Positions 23,914-31,365 of a stretch of DNA of 33,404 nucleotides are shown in pieces. The stretch covers positions 1 through 33,404 of the forward strand of contig CANQHB010000001.1 of the NCBI GenBank assembly GCA_947623755.1, read 5' to 3'. Position 1 is the first letter of the stretch. Each line of letters starts with the position of its first letter. The notes under the pieces were generated by a model that was not told the DNA's origin, searched no databases, and was given only the letters and a program-made list of their open reading frames with translations. A program made the position numbers and the translations under genes. The DNA comes from an uncultured Bacilli bacterium. GTDB taxonomy: Bacteria; Bacillota_I; Bacilli_A; RF39; UBA660.

Positions 23914-24515
23914 TGCATTATCCCAAAGATTTAGAACATTTAATTAGTTATTATGCAAAACTTCCCGGTATTGGTGAAAAAAGTGCCGAACGCTTAGCCA
24001 TTGCTACGATGGAATTTAAAGATGAAGAAATAAAAGAATTTAGTGAAGTACTAATAAATGCTAAAAAAAATCTCGTCCGTTGTAGTATTTGTGGCCATAT
24101 TACCGATAATGAAATCTGCGATATTTGCCGGGATGAAAGCCGTAATAAGAATATTATTTGTGTTGTAGAAGACTATAAAAATGTTTTTGCTTTTGAAAAA
24201 TCTGGCAAATTTAATGGTACTTATCATGTCTTAAATGGTCTCATCTCGCCCATAGATGATATTGGCCCTGATGACATTAATCTAAATAGCCTCGTAACTC
24301 GCGTCTCTTCTCTTGATAAACCCGAATTAATATTAGCCTTAAAACCTACAATTGAAGGGGAAGCTACCACATTATATATTAAAAAAATTCTCGAAAATGA
24401 AAAAGTAACCATTTCACGTCTTGCTTATGGTATCCCAATTGGCGCTGAAATTGATTATTTAGATAATGTTACATTAGAAAAAGCCCTTGAAGATAGGAAA
24501 AAAATTTCAGATTAA
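23913..24515 (+). CDS. recR: Recombination mediator RecR
   Basis: A 200-residue ring-forming protein that acts with RecO/RecF to load RecA on gapped DNA. Present: the N-terminal helix-hairpin-helix (KLPGIGEKSAERLAI, about 16-30), the four-Cys zinc finger CSICGHITDNEICDIC (about 57-72), the TOPRIM domain beginning IICVVEDYKNVFAFE, and the end LARYGIP-like RLAYGIPIGAEIDYLD. Length equals the family norm. Its ATG overlaps the ybaB stop by one base. Confidence 0.96.
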   Translation: MHYPKDLEHLISYYAKLPGIGEKSAERLAIATMEFKDEEIKEFSEVLINAKKNLVRCSICGHITDNEICDICRDESRNKNIICVVEDYKNVFAFEKSGKFNGTYHVLNGLISPIDDIGPDDINLNSLVTRVSSLDKPELILALKPTIEGEATTLYIKKILENEKVTISRLAYGIPIGAEIDYLDNVTLEKALEDRKKISD

Positions 24516-24558
24516 AGCATAAATAAACCGCTCTATCATATAATTTAGTGTGATAACT

Positions 24559-24744
24559 ATGGGAAAAATGATTATAAAATTAGTAAAAAAGTTATGTCTA
24601 GCCTTTGTTATGCTCTATGGTATTAATCTTATTTTAACGGGAGTAAATATTTTTATTCCCATTAATTTAATTACTTTAGCTCTCGTAACTTTTCTAGGAA
24701 CTCCTAGTATTATTGGCCTAGTTGTTATCTTTTTTCTAATTTAG
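24559..24744 (+). CDS. BofA-family small membrane protein
   Basis: A 61-residue protein with two hydrophobic segments (CLAFVMLYGINLILTGV and LALVTFLGTPSIIGLVVIFF) separated by IPINLIT, the hallmark of the BofA family. In B. subtilis BofA sits beside recR and, with SpoIVFA, inhibits the SpoIVFB protease that activates sigma-K during sporulation. No sporulation gene is otherwise visible here, so the role may differ. No clear ribosome site precedes either candidate start (GTG 24550 or ATG 24559), while a TATAAT lies at 24539-24544, so the mRNA may be almost leaderless. I prefer the ATG. Confidence 0.75.
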   Translation: MGKMIIKLVKKLCLAFVMLYGINLILTGVNIFIPINLITLALVTFLGTPSIIGLVVIFFLI

Positions 24745-24758
24745 TAAGAAGGTGTAAA

Positions 24759-25619
24759 ATGAATTCTGCATTATTAGAAGAATTAATAACTAAATATCGT
24801 GAGAATAAACTTGCTCACGCTTATTTAATTGAAACAAATAACTTAACCGCGGCTTTAGAAGATTTAAAAGAAGTTATCAAAAACCTTAATTGTCCCCATA
24901 CTTATCAAACTAATTGTCATGATTGTAACTTGTGTAATTTAATAAATTTAAGTAATCTTCCAAGTTTAAAAATAATTGAACCGGATGGGCCTTTCATAAA
25001 AAAGAATCAAATCGAAGAACTAAAAAGTGATTTTGCAAGCATTCCTTTATATAGTCGGTATAATATTTATATCCTTAAAAATGCTGAAAAACTAAATTCC
25101 AGTAGTGCAAATGCCATGCTTAAATTTGTCGAAGAACCAACCCCCGGGATTATTGGCTTTTTTCTTACCACTAATAAAGATATAATGATTGATACGATAA
25201 AAAGTCGTTGTCAAAGCTATACGCTAAACTATCCGGTAAATACTCTTCAAGAATCTTTAAATTTAGATGATGAAACTTACCATTCTTATCTTGATTTTGT
25301 TAAAAACTATCTTGATTATATCTTCTCATCTAATATTATTAATCATAAAAATATTTTTTTAAACCAATACAGTGACCGTCATGATATCGAAATAATTTTT
25401 AAGCTTATTTTAGCTATCTATCATGAACATTTTTTAAAATTAACTAATAGGTCCTATCAATCTGATATTATAAATATATACCCTTTAACTGCAAATATAC
25501 CAGAAATTATCAAAAAAATGCAGATTATTAGTCAATTTTTAACAAATTTGCGTTATAATGTAAGTGTTGAATTAATTTTAGATAAATTTGTTCTAGAAAT
25601 GCGAGGAAATTATGAATAA
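24759..25619 (+). CDS. holB: DNA polymerase III delta' subunit
   Basis: A 286-residue clamp-loader subunit. It has the fold of DnaX but no Walker A, as usual for delta'. Seen: HAYLIETNN (about 20), a Cys cluster of the zinc module (CPHTYQTNCHDCNLCNL, about 45-61), IIEPDGPFIKKNQIEEL, the sensor segment NSSSANAMLKFVEEPTPG (about 111-128) and IKSRCQSY. It begins after AAGAAGGTG. Its end overlaps ricT by eight bases, the Bacillus holB-ricT order. Confidence 0.92.
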   Translation: MNSALLEELITKYRENKLAHAYLIETNNLTAALEDLKEVIKNLNCPHTYQTNCHDCNLCNLINLSNLPSLKIIEPDGPFIKKNQIEELKSDFASIPLYSRYNIYILKNAEKLNSSSANAMLKFVEEPTPGIIGFFLTTNKDIMIDTIKSRCQSYTLNYPVNTLQESLNLDDETYHSYLDFVKNYLDYIFSSNIINHKNIFLNQYSDRHDIEIIFKLILAIYHEHFLKLTNRSYQSDIINIYPLTANIPEIIKKMQIISQFLTNLRYNVSVELILDKFVLEMRGNYE

Positions 25620-26424
25620 TGAAAATAATTACTATATCTATGGCGTAAACTTTAAAGATAATGGTAAAATCTATAATTTTAAAAGTCGTGTTAAATGTCC
25701 CATTAATGTTACTGTTATAACTGAAACGGAAAAAGGGGAACAATTCGGCAAAGTTGTAAGTCAAATTGATAATAGTGTAATAAAAAATATTGATGAACTA
25801 CGCGATATCATTAGAATATCGACCAAATCCGATTATGACCAACATTTACATAATTTAAAAGACGCCGAAAAAGCTTTAAGAGATTGTCGTAATTTAGTGA
25901 AAGAATTAAATTTAGATATGAAAGTCATTAATGCCAATTTTACTTTTGACCGTAAACAACTAATTTTTAATTTCTTAGCCGATGAACGTATTGATTTTCG
26001 GGAACTTGCCAAAAAACTAGCCGCTATTTATCGCACAAGAATTGAACTTCGCCAAATTGGAGCTCGTGATAAAGCTCGAGAAATTGGGGGAGTCGGCGCT
26101 TGTGGTCGTCGCATTTGCTGTGCCAATTTCTTAAGTCATATTGATTCTGTTTCTATGAACATGGCTAAAAATCAAGGCCTTGCCTTAAATCCATCTAAAA
26201 TTAATGGTTTATGTGGTCGTCTTTTATGTTGTTTAACCTATGAAGATGATGAATATATTTCTTGTAATAAAGATATGCCGGAACTAGGAGATATTGTTGC
26301 AACTCCTAAAGGGAAAGGCGAAGTTGTAAGTAAAGATATCTTAAATCGCACCTATAAAGTGCTAGTCGAAAATGAAAAAGTCGAAGTATCCTTAGGAGAG
26401 TGTCCTCGTGCCTGTCCTAAATGA
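25612..26424 (+). CDS. ricT: RicT/YaaT, PSP1-domain regulator
   Basis: A 270-residue PSP1-domain protein. In B. subtilis RicT (YaaT) joins RicA and RicF in an iron-sulphur Y-complex that promotes RNase Y processing and affects sporulation, competence and biofilm. The Cys signatures CGRRICC (about 164-170) and CGRLLCC (about 203-209) are intact, as is the N-terminal strand motif YIYGVNFKDNGKIYNF. Length is near the B. subtilis protein (275). It overlaps holB upstream and the methyltransferase gene downstream (17 bases). Confidence 0.94.
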   Translation: MNNENNYYIYGVNFKDNGKIYNFKSRVKCPINVTVITETEKGEQFGKVVSQIDNSVIKNIDELRDIIRISTKSDYDQHLHNLKDAEKALRDCRNLVKELNLDMKVINANFTFDRKQLIFNFLADERIDFRELAKKLAAIYRTRIELRQIGARDKAREIGGVGACGRRICCANFLSHIDSVSMNMAKNQGLALNPSKINGLCGRLLCCLTYEDDEYISCNKDMPELGDIVATPKGKGEVVSKDILNRTYKVLVENEKVEVSLGECPRACPK

Positions 26425-27115
26425 TTTATATGATTATGGCTTAAAAATTTATCAAGATGAAGATTCTTTTAAATTTTCTCTTGATTCTTTATTATTGGCC
26501 GAATTTACGGAGGTTTCTAATAAGCCAACTAAACTTTTAGATTTATGTACCGGTAATGCACCTTTACCTTTAATATTAGCAAGCACTCATCCCCATTTAA
26601 CCATAACAGGCCTGGAGATTCAAGAAGTTATCGCCGCTTTAGCCGAAAAAAGTATTGCTTATAATAATCTATCTAGCCAAATTACGATTTTAAATATCAA
26701 TGCCAAATCGGCCAAAGATTATTTCCCGGGAAATAATTTTGATATCATTACCTGTAATCCTCCCTTTTTTAAAACCACGGCTACCTCTCTTTTAAACGCC
26801 AATCAAATAAAAGCCATCGCTCGTCATGAGCTAACCATAACTCTTGCTGATATCATCGATATTGCATCTTATCTCTTAAAAGATAGGGGAGCTTTCTATT
26901 TAGTTCATCGTCCTGAACGCATAGAAGAAATCATATCTTTAGCCAGTAATAAGTCCTTACGCTTAAAAAAAGTAATATTTATTTATCCAAAACCCGAAGA
27001 ATGTGCTATAATGGTATTGCTTAAATTTGTTAAAAACGGGCAAATTGGCACCAAAGTCGCAAGTAAAATAGTTAATCGCGATACTAAAACATATCAAAAT
27101 ATCTTTAGAAATTAG
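26408..27115 (+). CDS. tRNA1(Val) adenine-N6 methyltransferase-like protein (TrmN6/YabB)
   Basis: A 235-residue class I SAM methyltransferase. The SAM loop LLDLCTGNAPLPLIL (about 42-56) and the N6-type catalytic NPPFFK (about 116-121) are clear, together with the start DYGLKIYQDEDSFKFSLDSLLLA, typical of the TrmN6/YabB group that modifies A37 of tRNA1-Val. The substrate here is inferred. Start is GTG 26408 inside the ricT end, with GGAG about nine bases upstream. Its location between ricT and pth resembles B. subtilis yabB. The gene carries a Noc-type palindrome at 26718-26737. Confidence 0.88.
   Translation: MPVLNDLYDYGLKIYQDEDSFKFSLDSLLLAEFTEVSNKPTKLLDLCTGNAPLPLILASTHPHLTITGLEIQEVIAALAEKSIAYNNLSSQITILNINAKSAKDYFPGNNFDIITCNPPFFKTTATSLLNANQIKAIARHELTITLADIIDIASYLLKDRGAFYLVHRPERIEEIISLASNKSLRLKKVIFIYPKPEECAIMVLLKFVKNGQIGTKVASKIVNRDTKTYQNIFRN
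26718..26737. promoter_or_regulatory. Noc-binding site (NBS), inside the trmN6-like gene
   Basis: A perfect 20-base palindrome, ATTATTTCCCGGGAAATAAT, containing the exact 14-base Noc consensus at 26721-26734. It is the second such site in the window, 10.7 kb from the first. Confidence 0.83.
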
Positions 27116-27124
27116 GTGATTTTA

Positions 27125-27688
27125 ATGAAATTAATAATTGGTCTTGGTAATCCCGGCCCCGAATATGCTAATACTAGACATAATATAGGTTTTATGGTCC
27201 TAGACAATTATCTTAATGCGGATACCAAACCCTGGCAAAATAAATTCTTAGCTCAAATAAAAGAACAAACAGTTGCTCAGGAAAAAGTAATATTTGTAAA
27301 ACCCCAAACCTTCATGAACCTTTCAGGCAGTAGTGTGGCCAAGATTGTTAATTTTTATAAAATATCCCCCGAAGATATTTTAGTTATTCAAGATGATTTA
27401 GACCTTCCTCTAGGGCATTATCGTCTAAAATGTCATAGTTCTAGTGGGGGTCATAATGGCATTAAGTCTATTATTGAATGCCTAAACACTACGGATTTTG
27501 CTCGCTTAAAAATTGGAGTATCCAAAAACAATTTGATTGCCACGAAGGATTATGTTTTAGGTAAATTTACCTCTTCAGAACTAGAAGCCATAACTTCTAA
27601 TTATGATACCTATAATGCCATTATAAATGATTTTATTAATGGTTATAATATAAATAATCTAATGAATAAATATAATGGGCAGGGCTAA
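27125..27688 (+). CDS. pth: Peptidyl-tRNA hydrolase
   Basis: A 187-residue enzyme that frees tRNA from drop-off peptidyl-tRNA. Diagnostic blocks: MKLIIGLGNPGPEYANTRHN with the catalytic His (about residue 19), FVKPQTFMNLSG (about 58-69), IQDDLDLPLG with the active-site Asp, and HSSSGGHNGIKSI. Start at ATG 27125, with AGGTGA five bases upstream; the GTG at 27116 would overlap the preceding stop region. It is followed by mfd after three bases, as in Bacillus where pth precedes mfd. Confidence 0.96.
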   Translation: MKLIIGLGNPGPEYANTRHNIGFMVLDNYLNADTKPWQNKFLAQIKEQTVAQEKVIFVKPQTFMNLSGSSVAKIVNFYKISPEDILVIQDDLDLPLGHYRLKCHSSSGGHNGIKSIIECLNTTDFARLKIGVSKNNLIATKDYVLGKFTSSELEAITSNYDTYNAIINDFINGYNINNLMNKYNGQG

Positions 27689-27691
27689 ACA

Positions 27692-30600
27692 ATGGATTTT
27701 TTAACTAATTATTTTAAATATGACAATAATTTAACTATAACCGGTCTAACTCCTACGTTAGCCCATTTTTACGTGTCTAAATTATTTGCCACCAAAAACC
27801 AAAATATTCTCGTCTTAACTTCTACTTTATATGAAGCAAACGAATTATATCGTGGTATTAAAAATTTTGTTAATAATACCTATTTATTTCCAATGGATGA
27901 TTTTTTAACCAGTAAAGCCCTCGCTATATCTCCCGAATTAAAAACTAATCGTATTGAAACTTTAGAAGCTATAAAAGACCATAAAGGAATAATTGTTACT
28001 AATCTTATGGGTTATTTAAAATTCTTAACTGATACTAACGTCCAAAATAAATTAAATATTAAACTAAGTAAAAATATGGACATTAATCGAAATAAATTAA
28101 TTGAAATTTTAGAAGAATTAGGCTATAAACGCGAAACTATTGTAACCACCACTGGCGAATATGCGATAAGAGGTTTTGTTATTGATATTTTTGTTACTTT
28201 AAGCGACCATCCTATCCGTTTAGAATTTTTTGGTAATACGATTGAGTCTATTCGCTATTTTGATGAAGAAACCCAAATGTCTATTTCTGAAATTGAAAGC
28301 ATTATTTTAATACCTAATGGTGAAATAAAAACCGCTAAAAATTCTTCACTATTTGATTATTGCGCTAATCCTATCGTCGTCGCCGTCGATGAAAACCGTC
28401 TTAAAGCTAGTTACCAAAAACTTGAAGAAGAAATGTTTGAATACCGCGTTTCTAAAGATTTAGACCCCAATACTAAATTTATGTTTTCTCCTAGTGATAT
28501 TCCGGTTAAATATACAATCTATCTTAATTTTATTGATAATAAAAAAACAGCTAATTCTCTTAATTTTACCAGCCAAACTTTAACTAACTTTAATTCTGAT
28601 TTTACGCGTCTAAAAGAAGCGACGAAAGTCTGGTATAATAAAGGCTATGAAATAATTTTCTATTTATCTAAACCCAATCAAATCAAAATAATAAAAGAAG
28701 AAATTGAAGTGCCTTATAAAGTCTATAATTCTTACTTAGAAAAAGGTTTCATCTTCGATAAACATGTTGTTATTTCGGAAAATGATATCGAAAACATTGC
28801 GAAAAAAGAAATAAGGTATAAAAATTCCTATAAAATTGGTCGGAAAATAAAAGATATAAATAGTCTTAATATTGGGGATTATGTTGTTCATATGGCTCAT
28901 GGAATTGGTATTTATAATGGCCTTAAAACTCTTACCCAAAATGGTCTTGCAAAGGATTATATCGAAATATTATATGATGGTAATGATAAAGTATATGTAC
29001 CAGTCGAAAAGATGAATACGATTTTAAAATATGCCAGTAAAGATGGCCTAAAACCAAAAATTAATAAATTAAACTCTACTTCTTGGGCTAAAACCAAACG
29101 AAGTGTTGCCAAACGTATTAAAGATATTTCCGAAGAATTATTAAAATTATATGCCGCTCGTCTAGCCATGAAAAAAGATGCCTATGAATCTAACCCTATG
29201 GAAGCAGAATTTGCCCAATCTTTTGAATATATTCCCACTAAAGACCAGGAAAAAGCTATCGCCGAAATATCTAAAGATTTATCAAGTCCTGTACCTATGG
29301 ACCGTCTTTTATGTGGTGACGTTGGCTTTGGTAAAACCGAAGTTGCTTTCCGGGCTATGTTTAAAACTGTCTTAAATAATAAACAAGTCTTTTACTTATG
29401 TCCTACCACTATTTTATCCAAACAACAATATACTTCCGCTTTAAATCGTTTTAAAGATTATCCTCTAAATATTGCTTTATTAAATCGTTTTACTTCTCCA
29501 AAAGATACTAAGCAAATCTTAGCGGATTTACAAAATGGTAAAATCGATATTGTTTTTGGTACTCATCGTTTATTAAGTGATGACGTTAAATTCCAAAAAT
29601 TAGGACTTTTAATTGTGGATGAGGAGCAGCGGTTTGGTGTAACGCATAAAGAAAAGATTAAATCTTTAAAAAATGATATTAACGTCTTAACTTTATCGGC
29701 GACCCCCATTCCTCGGACTTTAAAAATGGCCATGTCTGGCCTTCGGGATTTATCAATTATTGATACAGCCCCCGTAAATAGATATCCCATCCAAACTTAC
29801 GTCTTAGCAAATGAAGACTTAATAGTGAAAGACGCTATATATAAAGAATTATCCCGTAAAGGTCAAATATTTGTCTTATATAATAATATTGAAGGCTTAG
29901 ATAGTATTATTAGAAAATTATCTACTTTAGCCCCTGAAGCTCGTATTGTCAGGGCTCATGGTCGCATGACCAAACAAGAACTTGAAAATATTATGCAAGA
30001 CTTTATCGATTATAAATATGATATTCTAGTTTGCACCACCATTATTGAAACCGGTATTGATATTCCTAATGCTAATACTTTAATTGTTTATAACGCCGAC
30101 CACTTTGGTCTTGCTCAGTTATACCAAATTCGGGGTCGAGTAGGGCGGTCTAATAAAATTGCTTATGCTTATCTTTTATATGATAAAAGTAAAGTCCTAA
30201 ATGAAACGGCCATTAAAAGATTAGACGCCATTAAAGAATTTACCGAACTCGGAAGTGGTTATCGTATTGCCATGCGTGATTTAGCCATTCGTGGTGCCGG
30301 TGATATTTTAGGAAGTGAACAAGCGGGTTTTGTTGATTCTGTAGGAATTAACTTGTACATGCAAATGATTGAAGAAGAAATGCGCCGTTTAAAAGGCGAA
30401 GAAGTAAAGGAAGATACCAGCAAAACTGCACTTATAAATGTTGCTACCCACATTGCGGATGACTATGTCTTAGATGATGAACTAAAAATAGAAATTCATA
30501 ATAAAATAAATGAAGTCTCATCTAAAGAAAGTTTTGACCGTATCAAACATGAATTAGAAGACCGCTTTGGTAAATTAAATGAAGATATTTTAATCTATAT

Positions 30601-30871
30601 GTATGAAGAATGGTTTGAAAAACTAGCTAGTGACTTAAATATTACTAAAGTTACCCAAACTAAGAATTTTATTGAAGTTGACCTACCTCCCGAAGTATCT
30701 AATAATATAAAGGCCGATAAATTATTCTTAGAAAGTTATAATATTAATCCTAACTTAAAATATAAATATCAAAATAAATGTATCAAAATCTCTTTAATTA
30801 TTAAAAAAGACGATAAGCATTTCTTATATACTTTTGTCCCATTACTAGAATTAATTAAGTCCTACTTATAA
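27692..30871 (+). CDS. mfd: Transcription-repair coupling factor Mfd
   Basis: A 1059-residue SF2 translocase that removes stalled RNA polymerase and recruits UvrA. Seen: the UvrB-like N-terminal part (with YAIRGFVIDIFV), the CarD-like RNA-polymerase-binding domain around 394 (IGDYVVHMAHGIGIY), Walker A LLCGDVGFGKTE (about 539-550), the DEEQ box (about 644-647), SATPIPRTLK, and QIRGRVGRSNK in the second motor domain. B. subtilis Mfd has 1177 residues, so about 120 are missing, mainly in the N-terminal and linker parts. Core motifs are intact. It is the last gene of the housekeeping block. Confidence 0.96.
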   Translation: MDFLTNYFKYDNNLTITGLTPTLAHFYVSKLFATKNQNILVLTSTLYEANELYRGIKNFVNNTYLFPMDDFLTSKALAISPELKTNRIETLEAIKDHKGIIVTNLMGYLKFLTDTNVQNKLNIKLSKNMDINRNKLIEILEELGYKRETIVTTTGEYAIRGFVIDIFVTLSDHPIRLEFFGNTIESIRYFDEETQMSISEIESIILIPNGEIKTAKNSSLFDYCANPIVVAVDENRLKASYQKLEEEMFEYRVSKDLDPNTKFMFSPSDIPVKYTIYLNFIDNKKTANSLNFTSQTLTNFNSDFTRLKEATKVWYNKGYEIIFYLSKPNQIKIIKEEIEVPYKVYNSYLEKGFIFDKHVVISENDIENIAKKEIRYKNSYKIGRKIKDINSLNIGDYVVHMAHGIGIYNGLKTLTQNGLAKDYIEILYDGNDKVYVPVEKMNTILKYASKDGLKPKINKLNSTSWAKTKRSVAKRIKDISEELLKLYAARLAMKKDAYESNPMEAEFAQSFEYIPTKDQEKAIAEISKDLSSPVPMDRLLCGDVGFGKTEVAFRAMFKTVLNNKQVFYLCPTTILSKQQYTSALNRFKDYPLNIALLNRFTSPKDTKQILADLQNGKIDIVFGTHRLLSDDVKFQKLGLLIVDEEQRFGVTHKEKIKSLKNDINVLTLSATPIPRTLKMAMSGLRDLSIIDTAPVNRYPIQTYVLANEDLIVKDAIYKELSRKGQIFVLYNNIEGLDSIIRKLSTLAPEARIVRAHGRMTKQELENIMQDFIDYKYDILVCTTIIETGIDIPNANTLIVYNADHFGLAQLYQIRGRVGRSNKIAYAYLLYDKSKVLNETAIKRLDAIKEFTELGSGYRIAMRDLAIRGAGDILGSEQAGFVDSVGINLYMQMIEEEMRRLKGEEVKEDTSKTALINVATHIADDYVLDDELKIEIHNKINEVSSKESFDRIKHELEDRFGKLNEDILIYMYEEWFEKLASDLNITKVTQTKNFIEVDLPPEVSNNIKADKLFLESYNINPNLKYKYQNKCIKISLIIKKDDKHFLYTFVPLLELIKSYL

Positions 30872-30876
30872 AATAC

Positions 30877-30905
30877 TTGCTTTTTCTAAATAATATCTTT
30901 ATAAT
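30877..30905 (+). promoter_or_regulatory. Promoter of small RNA copy 1
   Basis: TTGCTT (30877-30882), 17 bases, TATAAT (30900-30905), just after the mfd stop. The predicted start is near 30912. Confidence 0.7.
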
Positions 30906-30911
30906 AATAAT

Positions 30912-30980
30912 ATAGGGGCGCCAAAGTGGTGTTCTCCTAGTACATGGAATAGTTGAACACCAAAGGTGTTCTATTTTTTT
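30912..30980 (+). ncRNA. Candidate small RNA, copy 1 of a tandem pair
   Basis: A roughly 69-base predicted transcript with its own promoter and terminator. It begins GGGGCGCCAAAGTGGTGTTC, continues with CTCCTAGT and ends GAACACCAAAGGTGTTC plus a U-tract. It contains three related segments: GGTGTTC (30928-30934), GAACACC (30955-30961) and GGTGTTC (30965-30971). The middle one can pair either with the first or, forming the terminator, with the third. The sequence is about 80 percent identical by eye to copy 2. No open frame longer than a few codons is present. Confidence 0.65.
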
Positions 30981-30989
30981 CAAAAAAGC

Positions 30990-31019
30990 TTGCATTTTTT
31001 CTCTCATATGTTATATAAT
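30990..31019 (+). promoter_or_regulatory. Promoter of small RNA copy 2
   Basis: TTGCAT (30990-30995), 18 bases, TATAAT (31014-31019), starting ten bases after the copy 1 terminator. Confidence 0.7.
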
Positions 31020-31025
31020 ATTACT

Positions 31026-31108
31026 AGGACATACAAAAAGAGGCGCCAAAGTGGTGTTCTCCTAGTCCAAGAACTGTTTGAACACCAAAAGGTGTTCTAT
31101 TTTTTTTG
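31026..31108 (+). ncRNA. Candidate small RNA, copy 2, convergent with the peptide gene
   Basis: A roughly 80-base predicted transcript with the same core as copy 1: GAGGCGCCAAAGTGGTGTTC from 31040, then CTCCTAGTCC, then the terminator stem GAACACC (31080-31086) and GGTGTTC (31091-31097) with U8. The first GGTGTTC is at 31053-31059, giving the same choice between two mutually exclusive hairpins. Its 3' end overlaps the stop codon and last codons of the hydrophobic peptide gene on the other strand, so the two RNAs are complementary there. This is the geometry of an antisense antitoxin that covers the 3' end of a toxin mRNA, as in txpA/RatA. Confidence 0.65.
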
Positions 31109-31199
31109 GCCGTCGATAATTCTTATACAAAGTACAAGAATAACGACTAGTATTACTAAATACTCCATAAACCTCCTGTAAAAATACAAAAGTAATCAT
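31062..31199 (-). CDS. Possible 45-codon leader frame over the peptide gene
   Basis: An ATG at 31199 follows a very strong GGAGGTGAGG site and opens a 45-codon frame (start MITFVFLQEVYGVF, end FKQFLD) that overlaps the hydrophobic peptide gene in a different frame. The start context resembles that of Firmicute holin-like type I toxins, but the later residues are not hydrophobic enough for one. It may be a leader that couples or limits translation of the peptide at 31168. Confidence 0.35.
   Translation of the reverse strand: MITFVFLQEVYGVFSNTSRYSCTLYKNYRRPKKIEHLLVFKQFLD
31097..31168 (-). CDS. Candidate type I toxin, 23-residue hydrophobic peptide
   Basis: A 23-codon frame with an ideal AGGAGG four bases before ATG. 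The peptide begins MEYLVILVVILVLCIRII and ends in polar residues (DGQKK): one membrane-spanning helix with a short charged tail, the general make-up of type I toxins such as Fst, Ldr and BsrG. I do not recognise an exact family. The gene has its own promoter (31307-31278) and a leader of about 100 bases. Its 3' end lies opposite the small RNA copy 2 terminator. Toxicity is inferred from composition and context only. Confidence 0.6.
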   Translation of the reverse strand: MEYLVILVVILVLCIRIIDGQKK

Positions 31200-31231
31200 G
31201 GACCTCACCTCCAATCTATAATTTAAAAAAA

Positions 31232-31270
31232 CTATGGACTAAAGGATAAAACACCAACATTGGTCGCCTC
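31232..31270 (-). promoter_or_regulatory. Toxin mRNA leader motif shared with the small RNAs
   Basis: Read on the minus strand, the leader just after the predicted start contains GAGGCGACCAATGTTGGTGT, then ATCCTTTAGTCC. This mirrors the small-RNA start GAGGCGCCAAAGTGGTGTTC, CCTAGTCC. The leader TTGGTGTT (31257-31250) is also complementary over eight bases to AACACCAA in the small-RNA terminator arm and loop. Both observations suggest that leader and small RNA regulate each other. Confidence 0.5.
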
Positions 31271-31277
31271 TAAAGCC

Positions 31278-31307
31278 ATTTTACCATTAAAATAAACTAT
31301 AATGCAA
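31278..31307 (-). promoter_or_regulatory. Promoter of the hydrophobic peptide mRNA
   Basis: Minus strand TTGCAT (31307-31302), 18 bases, TAAAAT (31283-31278). The predicted start is near 31271. Confidence 0.65.
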
Positions 31308-31365
31308 CAAAAATCGGTCGACAAAATTCGACACAAAAAAAGTTAATAACTATCTTCTTATTAAC

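Noticed and set aside
25141..25160. Third Noc-like site at CCCCCGGGATTATT in holB
   Set aside because: Only the CCCGGG centre is shared; the flanks do not form the ATTT/AAAT arms.
30900..31110. CRISPR array
   Set aside because: Only two repeats, each with its own promoter and terminator and self-complementary arms. There are no spacers of equal length and no cas genes; I see no CRISPR array in the window.
30966..31181. 71-codon plus-strand frame through the small-RNA region
   Set aside because: It crosses a terminator, a promoter and the second RNA copy, has no ribosome site, and its composition follows the repeats. The duplicated RNA explains the sequence.
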